A stretch of DNA of 64,000 nucleotides from Petrocella sp963666005. GTDB lineage: Bacteria; Bacillota; Clostridia; Lachnospirales; Vallitaleaceae. The DNA lies in contig OY762509.1 of NCBI GenBank assembly GCA_963666005.1, forward strand, positions 744,001 to 808,000. The letters are read 5' to 3'. Below, piece after piece: positions 26,410-35,863 of this stretch. Made by a program: the position numbers and the translations under genes. Under the pieces are notes generated by a model, which saw only the letters and a list, made by a program, of their open reading frames with translations, ran no database searches and had not been told where the DNA came from. Position 1 is the first letter of the stretch; every line of letters begins with the position of its first letter.

Positions 26410-27795
26410 ATGCAGAATAATACCAATGTGCGTAAACCAGACCCTCAACTTCATATGTCCTATAGTCATAAGAATGCATGGATTGCCGCTGCTCTCATTC
26501 TAACTGCCACAGTCTTGCTTTCCTGGGCAGCTTCTAGCTATATAGCCAGTAACATGGCCGTTCGCTATGAAAATGACATCCGGCAACGGTACTATTTTAT
26601 TCAGGATGAGATGGAAGATCTCATTGACATGGGCGAGAACCTTGTTATTGGTTACAGAGCTTTTTTTATCAGTAGTGACGAAGTAACCGATGATGAATCC
26701 TATTCTTATTTTTCAAGCATATTAAAAGGGCAGGAACAATTCATACGCAATATTGGCATTATCAAAGATACGACCATCATTTACAACTATCCATTAGAAG
26801 GCAACGAATCCACCATCGGTGTTGACTTGGCAAGTCTCCCTAACCAAAGAGATGCTGTATTAAATGTTAAGAATAATCTTGTTACCGGCTTTCATGGTCC
26901 CATTGATTTGATTCAAGGCGGCATCGGCTATATTATTCGTGTCCCAATACTGGATGTCGATAATCATTACTGGGGACAGGCAAGTGTGGTCTTAAATGCG
27001 GATGCAATCCATGACCGTATTATTGAGATTGCAGACATCGCCAATCTGGACATCCTTGTTTTCAGTGATGAAACAATGGAGAATCCCATTATCGGTTCTT
27101 ATGATGTCATGGATAAAAATCCAGTAGAATATCATAATGTCAATAACTATGGTTGGGTTATCCTTGCTGCATCAAAAGACACCGCTTACTTAGACCAAAT
27201 CCGACTCATTCAACGTATAATCATATTAGGCATCTGCGCTCTTGGCGCTGCTGCTGCTTTCCTCTATGTACGCAGTGACCGGGCCAAATATCGTCTAAAA
27301 CGCTCTATGGCCCATGATCAATTAACCGACCTCTACAACCGTTGGTATCTCGAAATCATCGAAAACGATATAACAGCCACCAACGATATCATGAAATATG
27401 GTCTATTTCTCATAGACCTTGATAACTTCAAATATATCAATGATAATTTCAGCCATAATGAAGGCGACTTGCTTCTCAAGACCTTTAGCTATCATTTGAA
27501 GCACATCTCTAGAAAGAATGAGCTTGTCTTTTGAATCGGTGGTGATGAATTCCTAATTATCGTTCCTAATGTAGAAGATGATTATGAATTGGCAAAAATG
27601 CGTAGAAGGTACCTAGAAGACCTAAGATACGCCCTTAGGGATAACAAATACTTCGCATTCATGGACATTAGCATAGGCATCGCGCTTTTTCCAAATAATG
27701 GCGAGAAATTCGATACGATTCTTAAAGCTGCTGATAAAGATATGTACGTGCAAAAGAAACAGCACAAGAGTTCTATGGGGCCGTATGAGCGGTAA
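26410..27795 (+). pseudogene. CHASE-domain diguanylate cyclase with in-frame TGA before GGDEF
   Basis: The frame codes for 461 residues if one stop is ignored. An N-terminal helix (about 22-42) is followed by an outside CHASE-like sensor domain (about 60-260, with GYRAFFISSDEV and NIGIIKDTTIIYNYPLEG), a second helix (about 272-290) and a GGDEF domain. The GGDEF domain has LTDLYNRWYLE and DLDNFKYINDNFSHNEGD. At 27532-27534 a TGA interrupts VF-stop-IGGDEF, where relatives have Arg (CGA to TGA would do it). The same frame then runs to 27795 with the rest of the domain (ISIGIALFPNNGEKFDTIL, AADKDMYVQKK). The truncated 374-residue product lacks the catalytic loop, so no c-di-GMP should be made. 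The ribosome site is weak. Confidence 0.85.
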
Positions 27796-28845
27796 TTAAT
27801 GCGGGTACAAAACCACCTTCAATGCTTCCCCTGATTTCGTTAATTCAATCCCTTCATTAATCTTGTCCAGCGGCAGGGTATGAGTGATGAATTTCTCCGT
27901 TGGGAAACTCTCTGAGATTGCCAGTTCATAAGCCTTCTTAGACTGTATGTATGAAGCACCAAAGTGTCCCTTAATCCATATGTTGTTGTAATGAATATAA
28001 TTGGAGTCAATCTCTGTCAATGCCCCTTTTGGCACACCACCAAAGAGCACAACAAGGCCTCCCATTTTAGCCATGAGAATACACTGTTCCTGGGCCTTCG
28101 TTGATGGGTTGGCAGAGATGACCTTATCTGCCCCCAGTCCACCTGTAAGGTCTTTTACAATGGCAATGGGATCAACCTTGGAACTGTCAATGATATAATC
28201 CACCCCAAAGCCTTTTGCAATCTCAAGTCGCTTGGCATTGATGTCCACCATGATGATCTTCCCGGCGCCTCTTAACTTGGCCAGTTGTGCCATAAAACAA
28301 CCAATCGGCCCAGCGCCAACAATAACCAATTCATCACCATAGCCTACGCCGATATTGTCAAGACAAGCGTAAACAGAGGTCAGTGGCTCACCAAGGCTGG
28401 CGGCTTCAAAGGTTACATCTTCAGGTATTGGATAGATGCCTCCAAGTTCGATTTTCTTTCCCTTAACAGCGACATACTGAGCAAATCCGCCAGTGCCTGC
28501 AAGCCCTTTTTCAACACTGGTGCAATTCTCACTATGACCACTTAAACAGTAGTCGCACTTCATGCAATAGGTCCCCGGGAACAAGAATAATCGATCGCCT
28601 AATTGATAAGTCGTCTGCTCTTCTCCTATCTCATCCACAACCCCTACAATTTCGTGTCCATAGATAAAAGGGTAATCCCCTTTTCTTGAGTCACTGGTCA
28701 GGTTTCTAATATCCGATCCACATAATCCAACAGCCATGATTTTAAGCACCAATCCGTCCTTAGGGCAGACTGGCCTTTCTACCTCTTCAACTCTAATATC
28801 GTTAGGTCCATACATCACTGCGGCTTTCATCTTCGTATAGTTCAT
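27796..28845 (-). CDS. Zinc-dependent medium-chain alcohol/polyol dehydrogenase
   Basis: A 349-residue MDR-family dehydrogenase of the sorbitol/threonine type. The catalytic zinc site is GLCGSD with GHE. The structural zinc cysteines are CMKCDYCLSGHSENC. The NAD-binding motif is VIVGAGPIGCFMAQLAK. Two ATGs lie side by side; I chose the second (28845), seven bases from AAAGGAG, but 28848 is equally possible. It is divergent from an FGGY kinase, so the pair may oxidise a polyol to a ketose and then phosphorylate it. Its stop directly abuts the end of the broken cyclase gene. Confidence 0.88.
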   Translation of the reverse strand: MNYTKMKAAVMYGPNDIRVEEVERPVCPKDGLVLKIMAVGLCGSDIRNLTSDSRKGDYPFIYGHEIVGVVDEIGEEQTTYQLGDRLFLFPGTYCMKCDYCLSGHSENCTSVEKGLAGTGGFAQYVAVKGKKIELGGIYPIPEDVTFEAASLGEPLTSVYACLDNIGVGYGDELVIVGAGPIGCFMAQLAKLRGAGKIIMVDINAKRLEIAKGFGVDYIIDSSKVDPIAIVKDLTGGLGADKVISANPSTKAQEQCILMAKMGGLVVLFGGVPKGALTEIDSNYIHYNNIWIKGHFGASYIQSKKAYELAISESFPTEKFITHTLPLDKINEGIELTKSGEALKVVLYPH

Positions 28846-29028
28846 CATAATGCTCCTTTCGCTTTAACGTCTGAGACCATTATGACCTTCTTATTAATCG
28901 TTCTCTATTCTTCTATTTCCCCTATATAGCGGTAAATCCTATTTTGATTTCCTTGCATTTTCATTGATATGATAAGAGCGTCATATTCTTTATGTAATAT
29001 GAAAGCTATAGGAAAAGGAGACGCACCT

Positions 29029-30591
29029 ATGACATCACACAAAAGTTATCTTATTGGCATGGATCTTGGAACAACCAATATCAAGGCCACGCTACTGGCC
29101 TCCACAGGCGAAGTCATCGCCACCGCATCACGTGCTAATGACTTGATAATGCCTGGGGCTGACATGGTTGAACAATCCCCTGAACAATGGTGGCAAAATG
29201 CTGTTGATATCTTACAAGATATTAGCCAGCAGGCGGGAAGATCCATCATAGAACAGGTAAAAGGCATCTGTATCAGCTCTCAAACCGTCACGATGCTACC
29301 AGTTAATGCCAAAGGCGAACCCCTGAGAAATGCCCTCATATGGATGGACGCCAGATCTAAAGGTCAATTGGACAGAATCCTTAACATCATCGGTACTGAA
29401 CGTTTTATCAACATTGTTGGTGGTAAACCTGATGTGGCTTTTCTGCCGAACAAACTGTTATGGTACAAAGAGAACGAACCTGATTTGTATGATGAAACCA
29501 CTGTTTTTCTCCAAGCAAGTTCATTTCTTAATTACAAATTAACCGGTGAACTCACCATGGATTTAGACCAGGCCGTACGAACCCAGTGTCTTGACCTTAA
29601 CACATTAAGTTGGTCCAATGTCATTGGTGATGCCATTGGCATCCCATTGAATGAAATGCTCCCTATCCCTCAGCCCGTCGATACAATTATTGGAACAGTG
29701 TCTGAAAATGCTGCTTTGGAAACAGGACTTGTGGCTGGCATTCCTGTAGCAGCCGGCGCCAGTGATGCAATGGCCAGTATGTATGCAACCGGTATTAACA
29801 CCTTGGAACAAGCAGGGGAATCTTCCGGAACAACATCCCTTGTCTTTATCGGACATGATTCGCCAAGTGCCAATAATCTGCCAGTTGTGACGAAGCCCTG
29901 TGCTATTGATGGTATGCCGTATGTTTTTGATGCACCGATCAACACCAGTGGTGCTTCAATCAAATGGTATCTGGATACTTTTTGTGAAGCTGAGAAGCAA
30001 CAAGCTAAAGAGTCCGGTATTCATATCTATGACCTTCTTAACACCAATGCAGCCAGTACACCTGTTGGTGCTCATGGTATCCTCTACTTCCCATACCTAT
30101 TAGGTGAACGGGCCCCTCTCTGGAATACCCACGCTCGCGGGATGTTCATCGGGATGTCCCTTGATGCTTCCAAGAATGATTTTACCCGCGCTATCTTTGA
30201 AGGTACTGCTTTTGCACTCAAACACGTTTTTGACACTGTTGGTCAATCCGGAGCTAAACCAACCTCACTTCGAATAACAGGTGGTGGTGCCAAAAGCCGT
30301 ACTTGGTGCGAAATCAAAGCGTCTGTCCTTAATATGCCGGTACATATTCTGGATGAGGGGTCTGGAGATGTTCCCCTTGGAGATGCTCTTATCATCGGTC
30401 ACAAACTCGGTATCTTCCCGAATCTCAAAGAAACAACCGATGCCCTTATCAAGGTCAAGGAAGTCATAGAACCAAATCCGATATGGGTGGAGCATTACGC
30501 TAAGATTTATCCCTATTATATTAAGATGTATCAGAGTCTTGATGAAGATTTGTTGGATTATCAAAGAACATTAGATGGGTTAAAGGCATAA
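29029..30591 (+). CDS. FGGY-family carbohydrate kinase (xylulokinase-like)
   Basis: A 520-residue sugar kinase. It shows LIGMDLGTTNIKATLL (phosphate-1 loop), ALIWMDARSKG, AAGASDAMASMYATGI, LGERAPLWNTHARGMFIGM and the C-terminal FGGY signature region LRITGGGAKSRTWCEIKASVL. I start at 29029 because AAAGGAGACGC lies just upstream; a longer frame would add 20 residues with no ribosome site. It is divergent from a polyol dehydrogenase. About 5 kb away an aldolase operon could use its phosphorylated product (for instance a ketose 1- or 5-phosphate). The sugar is not identifiable from motifs. Confidence 0.9.
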   Translation: MTSHKSYLIGMDLGTTNIKATLLASTGEVIATASRANDLIMPGADMVEQSPEQWWQNAVDILQDISQQAGRSIIEQVKGICISSQTVTMLPVNAKGEPLRNALIWMDARSKGQLDRILNIIGTERFINIVGGKPDVAFLPNKLLWYKENEPDLYDETTVFLQASSFLNYKLTGELTMDLDQAVRTQCLDLNTLSWSNVIGDAIGIPLNEMLPIPQPVDTIIGTVSENAALETGLVAGIPVAAGASDAMASMYATGINTLEQAGESSGTTSLVFIGHDSPSANNLPVVTKPCAIDGMPYVFDAPINTSGASIKWYLDTFCEAEKQQAKESGIHIYDLLNTNAASTPVGAHGILYFPYLLGERAPLWNTHARGMFIGMSLDASKNDFTRAIFEGTAFALKHVFDTVGQSGAKPTSLRITGGGAKSRTWCEIKASVLNMPVHILDEGSGDVPLGDALIIGHKLGIFPNLKETTDALIKVKEVIEPNPIWVEHYAKIYPYYIKMYQSLDEDLLDYQRTLDGLKA

Positions 30592-30638
30592 AAAATGCAG
30601 TTGGACAGGTATTATGATATCCATCCAACTGCATTTTT
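30591..30638. terminator. Hairpin terminator between convergent genes
   Basis: AAAAATGCAGTTGGA and TCCAACTGCATTTTT form a perfect 15-pair stem around an 18-base loop, with T-runs on both strands. It separates the kinase gene from the convergent flavoenzyme operon. Confidence 0.85.
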
Positions 30639-30668
30639 ATTATAGTTCTTTTCAAACGATTATGGACT

Positions 30669-32618
30669 CTATATCTCACGACTCGTATAATAGCCTTGTC
30701 TAACAGCTTCCATAACCTGTGCCGGTTTGACACAATCGCCGATCATATAGAATTCTTCAACCAAATCGGCAAGTTCTGTCAGTGCATTTTCAGATTTAAC
30801 CCCAGCCGCCAACACAATGCTGTCTGCTTCTAACACTTCATGACTGCCATCACTGCGCTTACAGTGAACGCCTTCATCTGTAATGGACGCCACAACCGTA
30901 CTTGGCATCTGCTTTACATGGTTTTTCAGCTCTATTTCAAGAGCCATGGCGTGAATCACATTCGCCTCCGGTGCCAACTTATCTCGCATCTCAACAATGG
31001 TAACATCTTTGCCACTCATGGCCAAATGAATGCCGGTCTCACATCCTACAAGACCACCACCGATAACAACAACTTTATCACCAATAAGTTCTGGTTGCTT
31101 CTCAGCTTCCGTTGCAATCATGACCTTCGGGTGATCAATGCCCTTGATTGGAGGTATGAACGGTATCGAACCGGTTGCCGCAATAAGGACTTCCGGCTTC
31201 ATTGACTTGATTGTCTCCGCTGTCACTTCCGTATTCAACAAAAGGTTTATTTTCTCACTTCTTACACGTCTCTCAAGGACTTTGGAAAAATCATGAAGAT
31301 CCTTCTTAAATGGCACATGTTCAGCAAACTTCAATATACCGCCGAGGCTGTCTGTATTATCACATAGGGTCACTTTGTGTCCTTTTTCAGCCGCTTTTAT
31401 AGCAGCTTGCATGCCACCTGGTCCACCACCTGCAACAAGGACTTTCTTGGGTCTTTCTGCCACAGGCGTATAGTACTTGTTGTCAAATTCATTGCCGATA
31501 ACCGGATTGACTGTACATACCACCACGGTATTATTGATGCTTGCATCAAAACAATTATAACAACGGATACAAGGTGTAATATCGGCTTCCCTGCCTGACA
31601 TGGCTTTCTTTGGAAAATAAGGATCTGCAAGTAGCGCACGGCCAAGTTCAACCAAATCCGCCTTACCGCTGGCAATAATTTCTTCTGCCAACTCAGGGCT
31701 GTGTATACCCCCGACACAGGATACCGGAATATCCACTACTGACTTAATACCTTCTGCCAAATAAACATTGCATCCATGATCCATGAACATACTTGGGTGT
31801 GTCTTGATGAACATACCTTCGCCTTCATGTGCACCGGCTGAGACATTGATTAAGTCCACTTGATCCTGTACCATCTTGGCTACTTGAATATAATCTTCCT
31901 GGCTCATGGCACCTTCTATGAAGTCGTCACCATTCATTCTTAGCTCCAAAGGAAAATTAGGTCCGACGACTTTGCGAACTTCTTCAATAGCCAACATAAG
32001 AAATCTTGCTCTATTCTCCAGTGAACCGCCAAATTCGTCTGTCCGCTTATTTTCAAGTGGGGATAGGAACTGGCTGAAAAGCCATCCATGGGCCGCATGG
32101 ATCATAATCATATCAAAGCCTGCACTCATGCACATCTTAGCGGCATTGCCATAAGATTTGACAATCTCAAGGATCATCTCCTTGCTCATTTCATAGACCT
32201 TTTCACCATTTTCCATGGTATCATCGCTTGGACCATAGGCAACCTTATCGTTGATTTCTTCACCTGCGATACTTGTAAGACCGCCATACTTACCACCATG
32301 TGAGAGCTCAATGTTAGCCAATGCGCCATTACGCTGTATGGCCAAAACAACGTGTCTAAGGCCCGGCAAAGCATTCGGATCGTCCATGTGAATCTGCCTG
32401 TTATGTGACTCTCCTGTCTCAGTATGAGTGATACTCTCACCTACTGTAACAACCGCTGCCCCTCCCCTAGCCTTCAACTCGTAATAGCTAATGTTATAGG
32501 GTGTCAAACGGCCATCCGGTGTCAAATCCATCATACTTGTCGGTGCTGCAATGATTCTGTTTTTCAAAGTGATGTTTCCAACCTTTATAGGGCTCATCAA
32601 TTGACTGAATTTTTTCAT
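30669..32618 (-). CDS. Old-yellow-enzyme/FAD fusion oxidoreductase (2-enoate/2,4-dienoyl reductase-like)
   Basis: A 649-residue Fe-S flavoenzyme. Residues 1-340 form an FMN TIM barrel (MSPIKVGNITLKNRIIAAP, NIELSHGGKYGG, MIMIHAAHGWLFSQFLSP). The [4Fe-4S] cysteines follow (CIRCYNCF and a later Cys), then FAD and NAD(P) domains (VLVAGGGPGGMQAAIKAAEKG; VVVIGGGLVGCETGIHLAM). This is the layout of 2,4-dienoyl-CoA reductase, enoate reductase, trimethylamine dehydrogenase and clostridial isoflavone (daidzein) reductases. The start at 32618 uses AAGGAG; a GTG two codons earlier is less likely. It is the last gene of a four-gene operon with aldolase and dehydrogenases. Probably reduces a C=C bond of an enone or enoate. 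Confidence 0.88.
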   Translation of the reverse strand: MKKFSQLMSPIKVGNITLKNRIIAAPTSMMDLTPDGRLTPYNISYYELKARGGAAVVTVGESITHTETGESHNRQIHMDDPNALPGLRHVVLAIQRNGALANIELSHGGKYGGLTSIAGEEINDKVAYGPSDDTMENGEKVYEMSKEMILEIVKSYGNAAKMCMSAGFDMIMIHAAHGWLFSQFLSPLENKRTDEFGGSLENRARFLMLAIEEVRKVVGPNFPLELRMNGDDFIEGAMSQEDYIQVAKMVQDQVDLINVSAGAHEGEGMFIKTHPSMFMDHGCNVYLAEGIKSVVDIPVSCVGGIHSPELAEEIIASGKADLVELGRALLADPYFPKKAMSGREADITPCIRCYNCFDASINNTVVVCTVNPVIGNEFDNKYYTPVAERPKKVLVAGGGPGGMQAAIKAAEKGHKVTLCDNTDSLGGILKFAEHVPFKKDLHDFSKVLERRVRSEKINLLLNTEVTAETIKSMKPEVLIAATGSIPFIPPIKGIDHPKVMIATEAEKQPELIGDKVVVIGGGLVGCETGIHLAMSGKDVTIVEMRDKLAPEANVIHAMALEIELKNHVKQMPSTVVASITDEGVHCKRSDGSHEVLEADSIVLAAGVKSENALTELADLVEEFYMIGDCVKPAQVMEAVRQGYYTSREI

Positions 32619-32635
32619 AGCCACTCCTTATCAAA

Positions 32636-32667
32636 AAAAGAGGCGCTGATTCATCGATTCCAGCGCC
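32636..32667 (-). terminator. Terminator or attenuator inside the operon
   Basis: On the minus strand GGCGCTG-12-CAGCGCC is followed by TCTTTTTTTG. It lies between the 2-hydroxyacid dehydrogenase gene and the flavoenzyme gene and probably lowers expression of the latter. Confidence 0.7.
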
Positions 32668-32674
32668 AAAAATT

Positions 32675-33724
32675 TTATCGTTGCCAGATATACTGACGTT
32701 CTTCACCTTTCAGGTAAGCAAGAACTTCATCGCCAATCATCTCACCGGACCAGCGATCCACGTCTTGTGTCAGCCCTGCCATATGAGGGGTTAATGTCAC
32801 GTTTCTCATAGACAGCAATGGGTGATTGGCCGGCACAGGTTCCTGCCAGAATACATCGATTGCCGCACCGGCAATGGTACCCTCTTGAAGGGCTTCAACA
32901 AAGTCTTTCTGATCAATAACAGCCGCTCTAGCTGTATTAATGACATAAGCCGTCGGCTTCATCTTATCGAACCATGATTTGTTAACGATCCCCTTCGTCG
33001 CCGGAATGACAGGCAGATGTAAGCTAATGATATCGCTTTCTGCTAACATGGTATCCAAATCCACAGAGGTGCCACCGTCGGCTTCAATCTTCTCTACCGG
33101 GCAATAGGGGTCATAGGCAAGAATCTCCATACCAAAAGCCTTTGCTCGTACAGCCACTTCACGTCCAATGGCGCCATAACCAACAACACCCAGCTTTTTG
33201 CCATATAGTTCAAAACCGATGCCATAGTCAATAAATGGGTGATTCTCATCAAGTGGTCCCCAGATAACGTTCTTCTTATCCGGTACTGCATAGATGTCTT
33301 CTACTTCTTCTCCTAGGTGCTCCTGCTTTTGAAGCCCTGTGCTGCTAAGAGCCATATACCTGGTTGATGCAATCATCAGTCCGATATTAAATTCTGCAAC
33401 TGCCACTCGGTTACGGCCAGGTGTATAGGACAATTCAAGGCCTGCCTCTTTAACCGCCTCATTATTGACGGTTACAGGTGTTCCTTTTGCAGCCCCGATG
33501 AATTTCATGCCAGCATCTGCCCATGCCTTAATGGTAGCTTCTCCGGCAACTTCATCACCAAGAACTATGATTTCATGGCCGAGACATTCTTCCTTTGTCT
33601 GCTCTTCTGTTACATTCCCTTTGCCGTGCTTCAACTCACCGCAGATTGTGATGTCACATTCCGCCTCAATCATCGCCAATTTTTTTTCTGGTATCGGCGT
33701 ACACAGTGCCAGTTTCTTTTTCAT
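32675..33724 (-). CDS. D-isomer-specific 2-hydroxyacid dehydrogenase
   Basis: A 349-residue NAD-dependent dehydrogenase. The nucleotide domain has LGVVGYGAIGREVAVRAKAFG and an acidic residue after LAYDPY, suggesting NAD. The active-site Arg (NTARAAVID), Glu (WQEPVP) and His (LTPHMAGLT) are in place. AAGGAGAC precedes the start. It shares an operon with a class II aldolase and an iron alcohol dehydrogenase, so it may reduce or oxidise a hydroxy acid formed from sugar cleavage. SerA-like names would over-call it: no ACT domain is present. Confidence 0.88.
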   Translation of the reverse strand: MKKKLALCTPIPEKKLAMIEAECDITICGELKHGKGNVTEEQTKEECLGHEIIVLGDEVAGEATIKAWADAGMKFIGAAKGTPVTVNNEAVKEAGLELSYTPGRNRVAVAEFNIGLMIASTRYMALSSTGLQKQEHLGEEVEDIYAVPDKKNVIWGPLDENHPFIDYGIGFELYGKKLGVVGYGAIGREVAVRAKAFGMEILAYDPYCPVEKIEADGGTSVDLDTMLAESDIISLHLPVIPATKGIVNKSWFDKMKPTAYVINTARAAVIDQKDFVEALQEGTIAGAAIDVFWQEPVPANHPLLSMRNVTLTPHMAGLTQDVDRWSGEMIGDEVLAYLKGEERQYIWQR

Positions 33725-33788
33725 GATTCCTGTCTCCTTCTAAAAGATTCCCGCGTCATAAACCATCTCGTATGATACTTTCGTCTCA

Positions 33789-34931
33789 TCAATATGCTTC
33801 TTTTAGGATGCCGATAACCTCTTCAACAGTGATGCCGCCTCTCGGATTGAAATTAAGCACCGGTTCCTTAATCACGTCTTCTGCAAGCATTTTAAAGTCT
33901 GTTTCCTTAATGCCTTGCTCCCCAAGAGACTTGATACCCACTTTTTCATTCAGGGCTTTAAGAGCTTCTGGCAACAGCATCATATCTGAGTCGTCCCCAG
34001 TCGTTTCAAGACCTATTGCTTTGGCCAACTCAATCATCTTATCCTGACAACTTGGCGCATTAAAGGCCATGACATATGGCAATACCGCCGCATTGGCCAT
34101 ACCATGTGGCAAGTGGAAATGAGCACTGAGGGTATGGGCAATCCCATGGACCAATCCTAAGTTGGCATTGGAAAAGGCATAACCGGTAATAATACACCCT
34201 AACATCATTTGCTCCCTTGCTACCATATCCTCGCCATTTTCAACTGCTTTAGGCAAATTATCATAGAGCATCTGAAGTCCCTTGATTGCATGATAATCTG
34301 TCAACGGTGACGCCATATTAGAAATATAGCTCTCCACAGCATGGGTAATGGCATCCATCCCTGTTGAGGCTGTGACTGAGACAGGCATGGTCTTCGTCAA
34401 TTCCGGGTCAACAATAACCGCTGAAGGGACAATCTTATGATCAATAATGACATATTTGCATACGGCTTCTTGATCGGTCAAAGCCGTCACATTCGTTATT
34501 TCGCTGGAAGTACCAGCTGTGGTTGGTATTGCTATGAAAGGCAATACCTCATTGGGCACATTCCCGATACCACCATATTGACCTATCGGCCCCGGGTTGG
34601 TCATAAGGACATTAACCGCCTTTGCCAAATCAATTGGGCTGCCACCACCAAGAGCAACGAAGCCATCCACATCCGCTTCTTTGGCTATCAGAGCCGCTTC
34701 CTCAACCTGGTCATTGGCTGGATTGGGCAGTACCTTGTCATAAACAGTCACCTTTGTCCCAGTAACCTTCAATAGCTCAAGAACCCGATCCGCTATACCA
34801 GCGAACTTAACCCCCTTGTCATAAACAAGCATGATATTCTTAAGGTTCATGCTTTCAACAAGTGCAGGCAACTCCTTCACAGCGCCTTGACCAAAATGGA
34901 TGTTGCTTGAAGTAAAATAGTTAAAAGCCAT
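33789..34931 (-). CDS. Iron-containing alcohol dehydrogenase (FucO/1,3-propanediol type)
   Basis: A 380-residue group III alcohol dehydrogenase. NAD-binding GGGSPIDLAKAVNVL and the iron ligands in GMDAITHAVESYIS and LVHGIAHTLSAHFHLPHGMANA are visible. GGAGAC precedes the start. It follows a class II aldolase gene by nine bases. In fucose and rhamnose pathways the aldolase yields lactaldehyde and an enzyme of this family reduces it to propanediol. The same logic may hold here, or the aldehyde may be glycolaldehyde. Confidence 0.9.
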   Translation of the reverse strand: MAFNYFTSSNIHFGQGAVKELPALVESMNLKNIMLVYDKGVKFAGIADRVLELLKVTGTKVTVYDKVLPNPANDQVEEAALIAKEADVDGFVALGGGSPIDLAKAVNVLMTNPGPIGQYGGIGNVPNEVLPFIAIPTTAGTSSEITNVTALTDQEAVCKYVIIDHKIVPSAVIVDPELTKTMPVSVTASTGMDAITHAVESYISNMASPLTDYHAIKGLQMLYDNLPKAVENGEDMVAREQMMLGCIITGYAFSNANLGLVHGIAHTLSAHFHLPHGMANAAVLPYVMAFNAPSCQDKMIELAKAIGLETTGDDSDMMLLPEALKALNEKVGIKSLGEQGIKETDFKMLAEDVIKEPVLNFNPRGGITVEEVIGILKEAY

Positions 34932-34940
34932 AATAGTCTC

Positions 34941-35576
34941 CTATACAGCCTGGTCAGCAGCAATTAAAGCTTTCATGGCAGCAACTGCTTCTTCCGGCAT
35001 TGGCTTGAAAGTTCCAGCCAACTTAGCATAGTAAGATGTCTGAGCCATCTCCTCTGTATAGACCGTTGCCGCCATCGCTGACTTGATGTCCTTGCCACAA
35101 CAGAACATTCCGTGATTCTTAAGGAGTACCGCACGTCCATCCCCTAAAGTTTCAACCACCAAATCAGCAAGGTCCCCGCTGCCTGGCATTGTAAATGGCA
35201 CCACATTGATTGGCGTGAATTCAGACTGTGGTGGTGTGGTTGGTAAAAGCTCACCTTCCATTGCTGCGATGGTTGCAAACATACCATGTGTATGAACCGT
35301 CGCCTTAACATCATCCCTAGCTCGAAGAACCGCTGAATGCATCGGAATTTCTGATGATGGCTTGTAAGGACCATCAATCCAGTTGCCATCCATATCCACA
35401 ATGGCAATGTCTTCTGCTTTCATTGTCTTATACACGATACCGCTAGGCGTCACCGCAATCACCTGTTCTTCATCATCTTGTACCGCAATATTGCCGGATG
35501 TTCCTTTGATCAAACCAAGATCCACTGCTTCAAGAATTGCCTCTAGTACCTGTTTTCTGATTTTTTCGTATTTCAT
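34941..35576 (-). CDS. Class II aldolase (fuculose-phosphate aldolase/epimerase family)
   Basis: A 211-residue zinc enzyme. GTSGNIAV binds phosphate, SSEIPMHSAV carries the catalytic Glu, and the zinc histidines are in VHTHGMFATI and LLKNHGMFCCG. I start at 35576 because CAGGAGGC is six bases upstream; a longer frame would add 25 residues rich in Arg and Lys with no match. It is the first gene of the operon and divergent from the PRD regulator. Likely splits a ketose 1-phosphate to DHAP and an aldehyde, or epimerises ribulose 5-phosphate. Size and motifs favour the aldolase. Confidence 0.88.
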   Translation of the reverse strand: MKYEKIRKQVLEAILEAVDLGLIKGTSGNIAVQDDEEQVIAVTPSGIVYKTMKAEDIAIVDMDGNWIDGPYKPSSEIPMHSAVLRARDDVKATVHTHGMFATIAAMEGELLPTTPPQSEFTPINVVPFTMPGSGDLADLVVETLGDGRAVLLKNHGMFCCGKDIKSAMAATVYTEEMAQTSYYAKLAGTFKPMPEEAVAAMKALIAADQAV

Positions 35577-35863
35577 TGTAGCCTCCTGTATGGTCCATTG
35601 TTTAGATTTCATGTTGAAATGCCGGCGCTTATGCCGATTTCTTAATCTCACTATACTGGATTGCCACGATCAATCTCAAAACAACTTTTTCCTCTTTCTA
35701 AAGGCAATTCTTATCCCCACCAGTCCCTGTAATCTGTTGCTATGCATTTGCCTATTTGGTACTATATTAGAGAGTATATTGCAATCGACAAATACATAAA
35801 ATTGCCTCTCAAACCAGTTCCCGCATCCCCAAAGTCCTTCCCACGAAAGTTGATTACTTACCT
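35577..35863. promoter_or_regulatory. Divergent promoter region, aldolase operon / PRD regulator
   Basis: On the minus strand TTGAGA and TATAGT, 18 bases apart (about 35644-35673), could serve the aldolase operon. No RAT-type antiterminator hairpin or clear palindrome was found. The regulator start has only a weak ribosome site. Confidence 0.3.

Noticed and set aside
26410..27795. TGA in the cyclase as selenocysteine or a reassigned codon
   Set aside because: The expected residue is Arg, not Cys or Trp. I saw no Sec-insertion-type hairpin after the TGA. Other genes here end on TGA (for example the hydB-like gene).
32675..33724. Calling the dehydrogenase SerA (phosphoglycerate dehydrogenase)
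   Set aside because: No ACT or other C-terminal regulatory domain and a catabolic operon context; kept as a general 2-hydroxyacid dehydrogenase.
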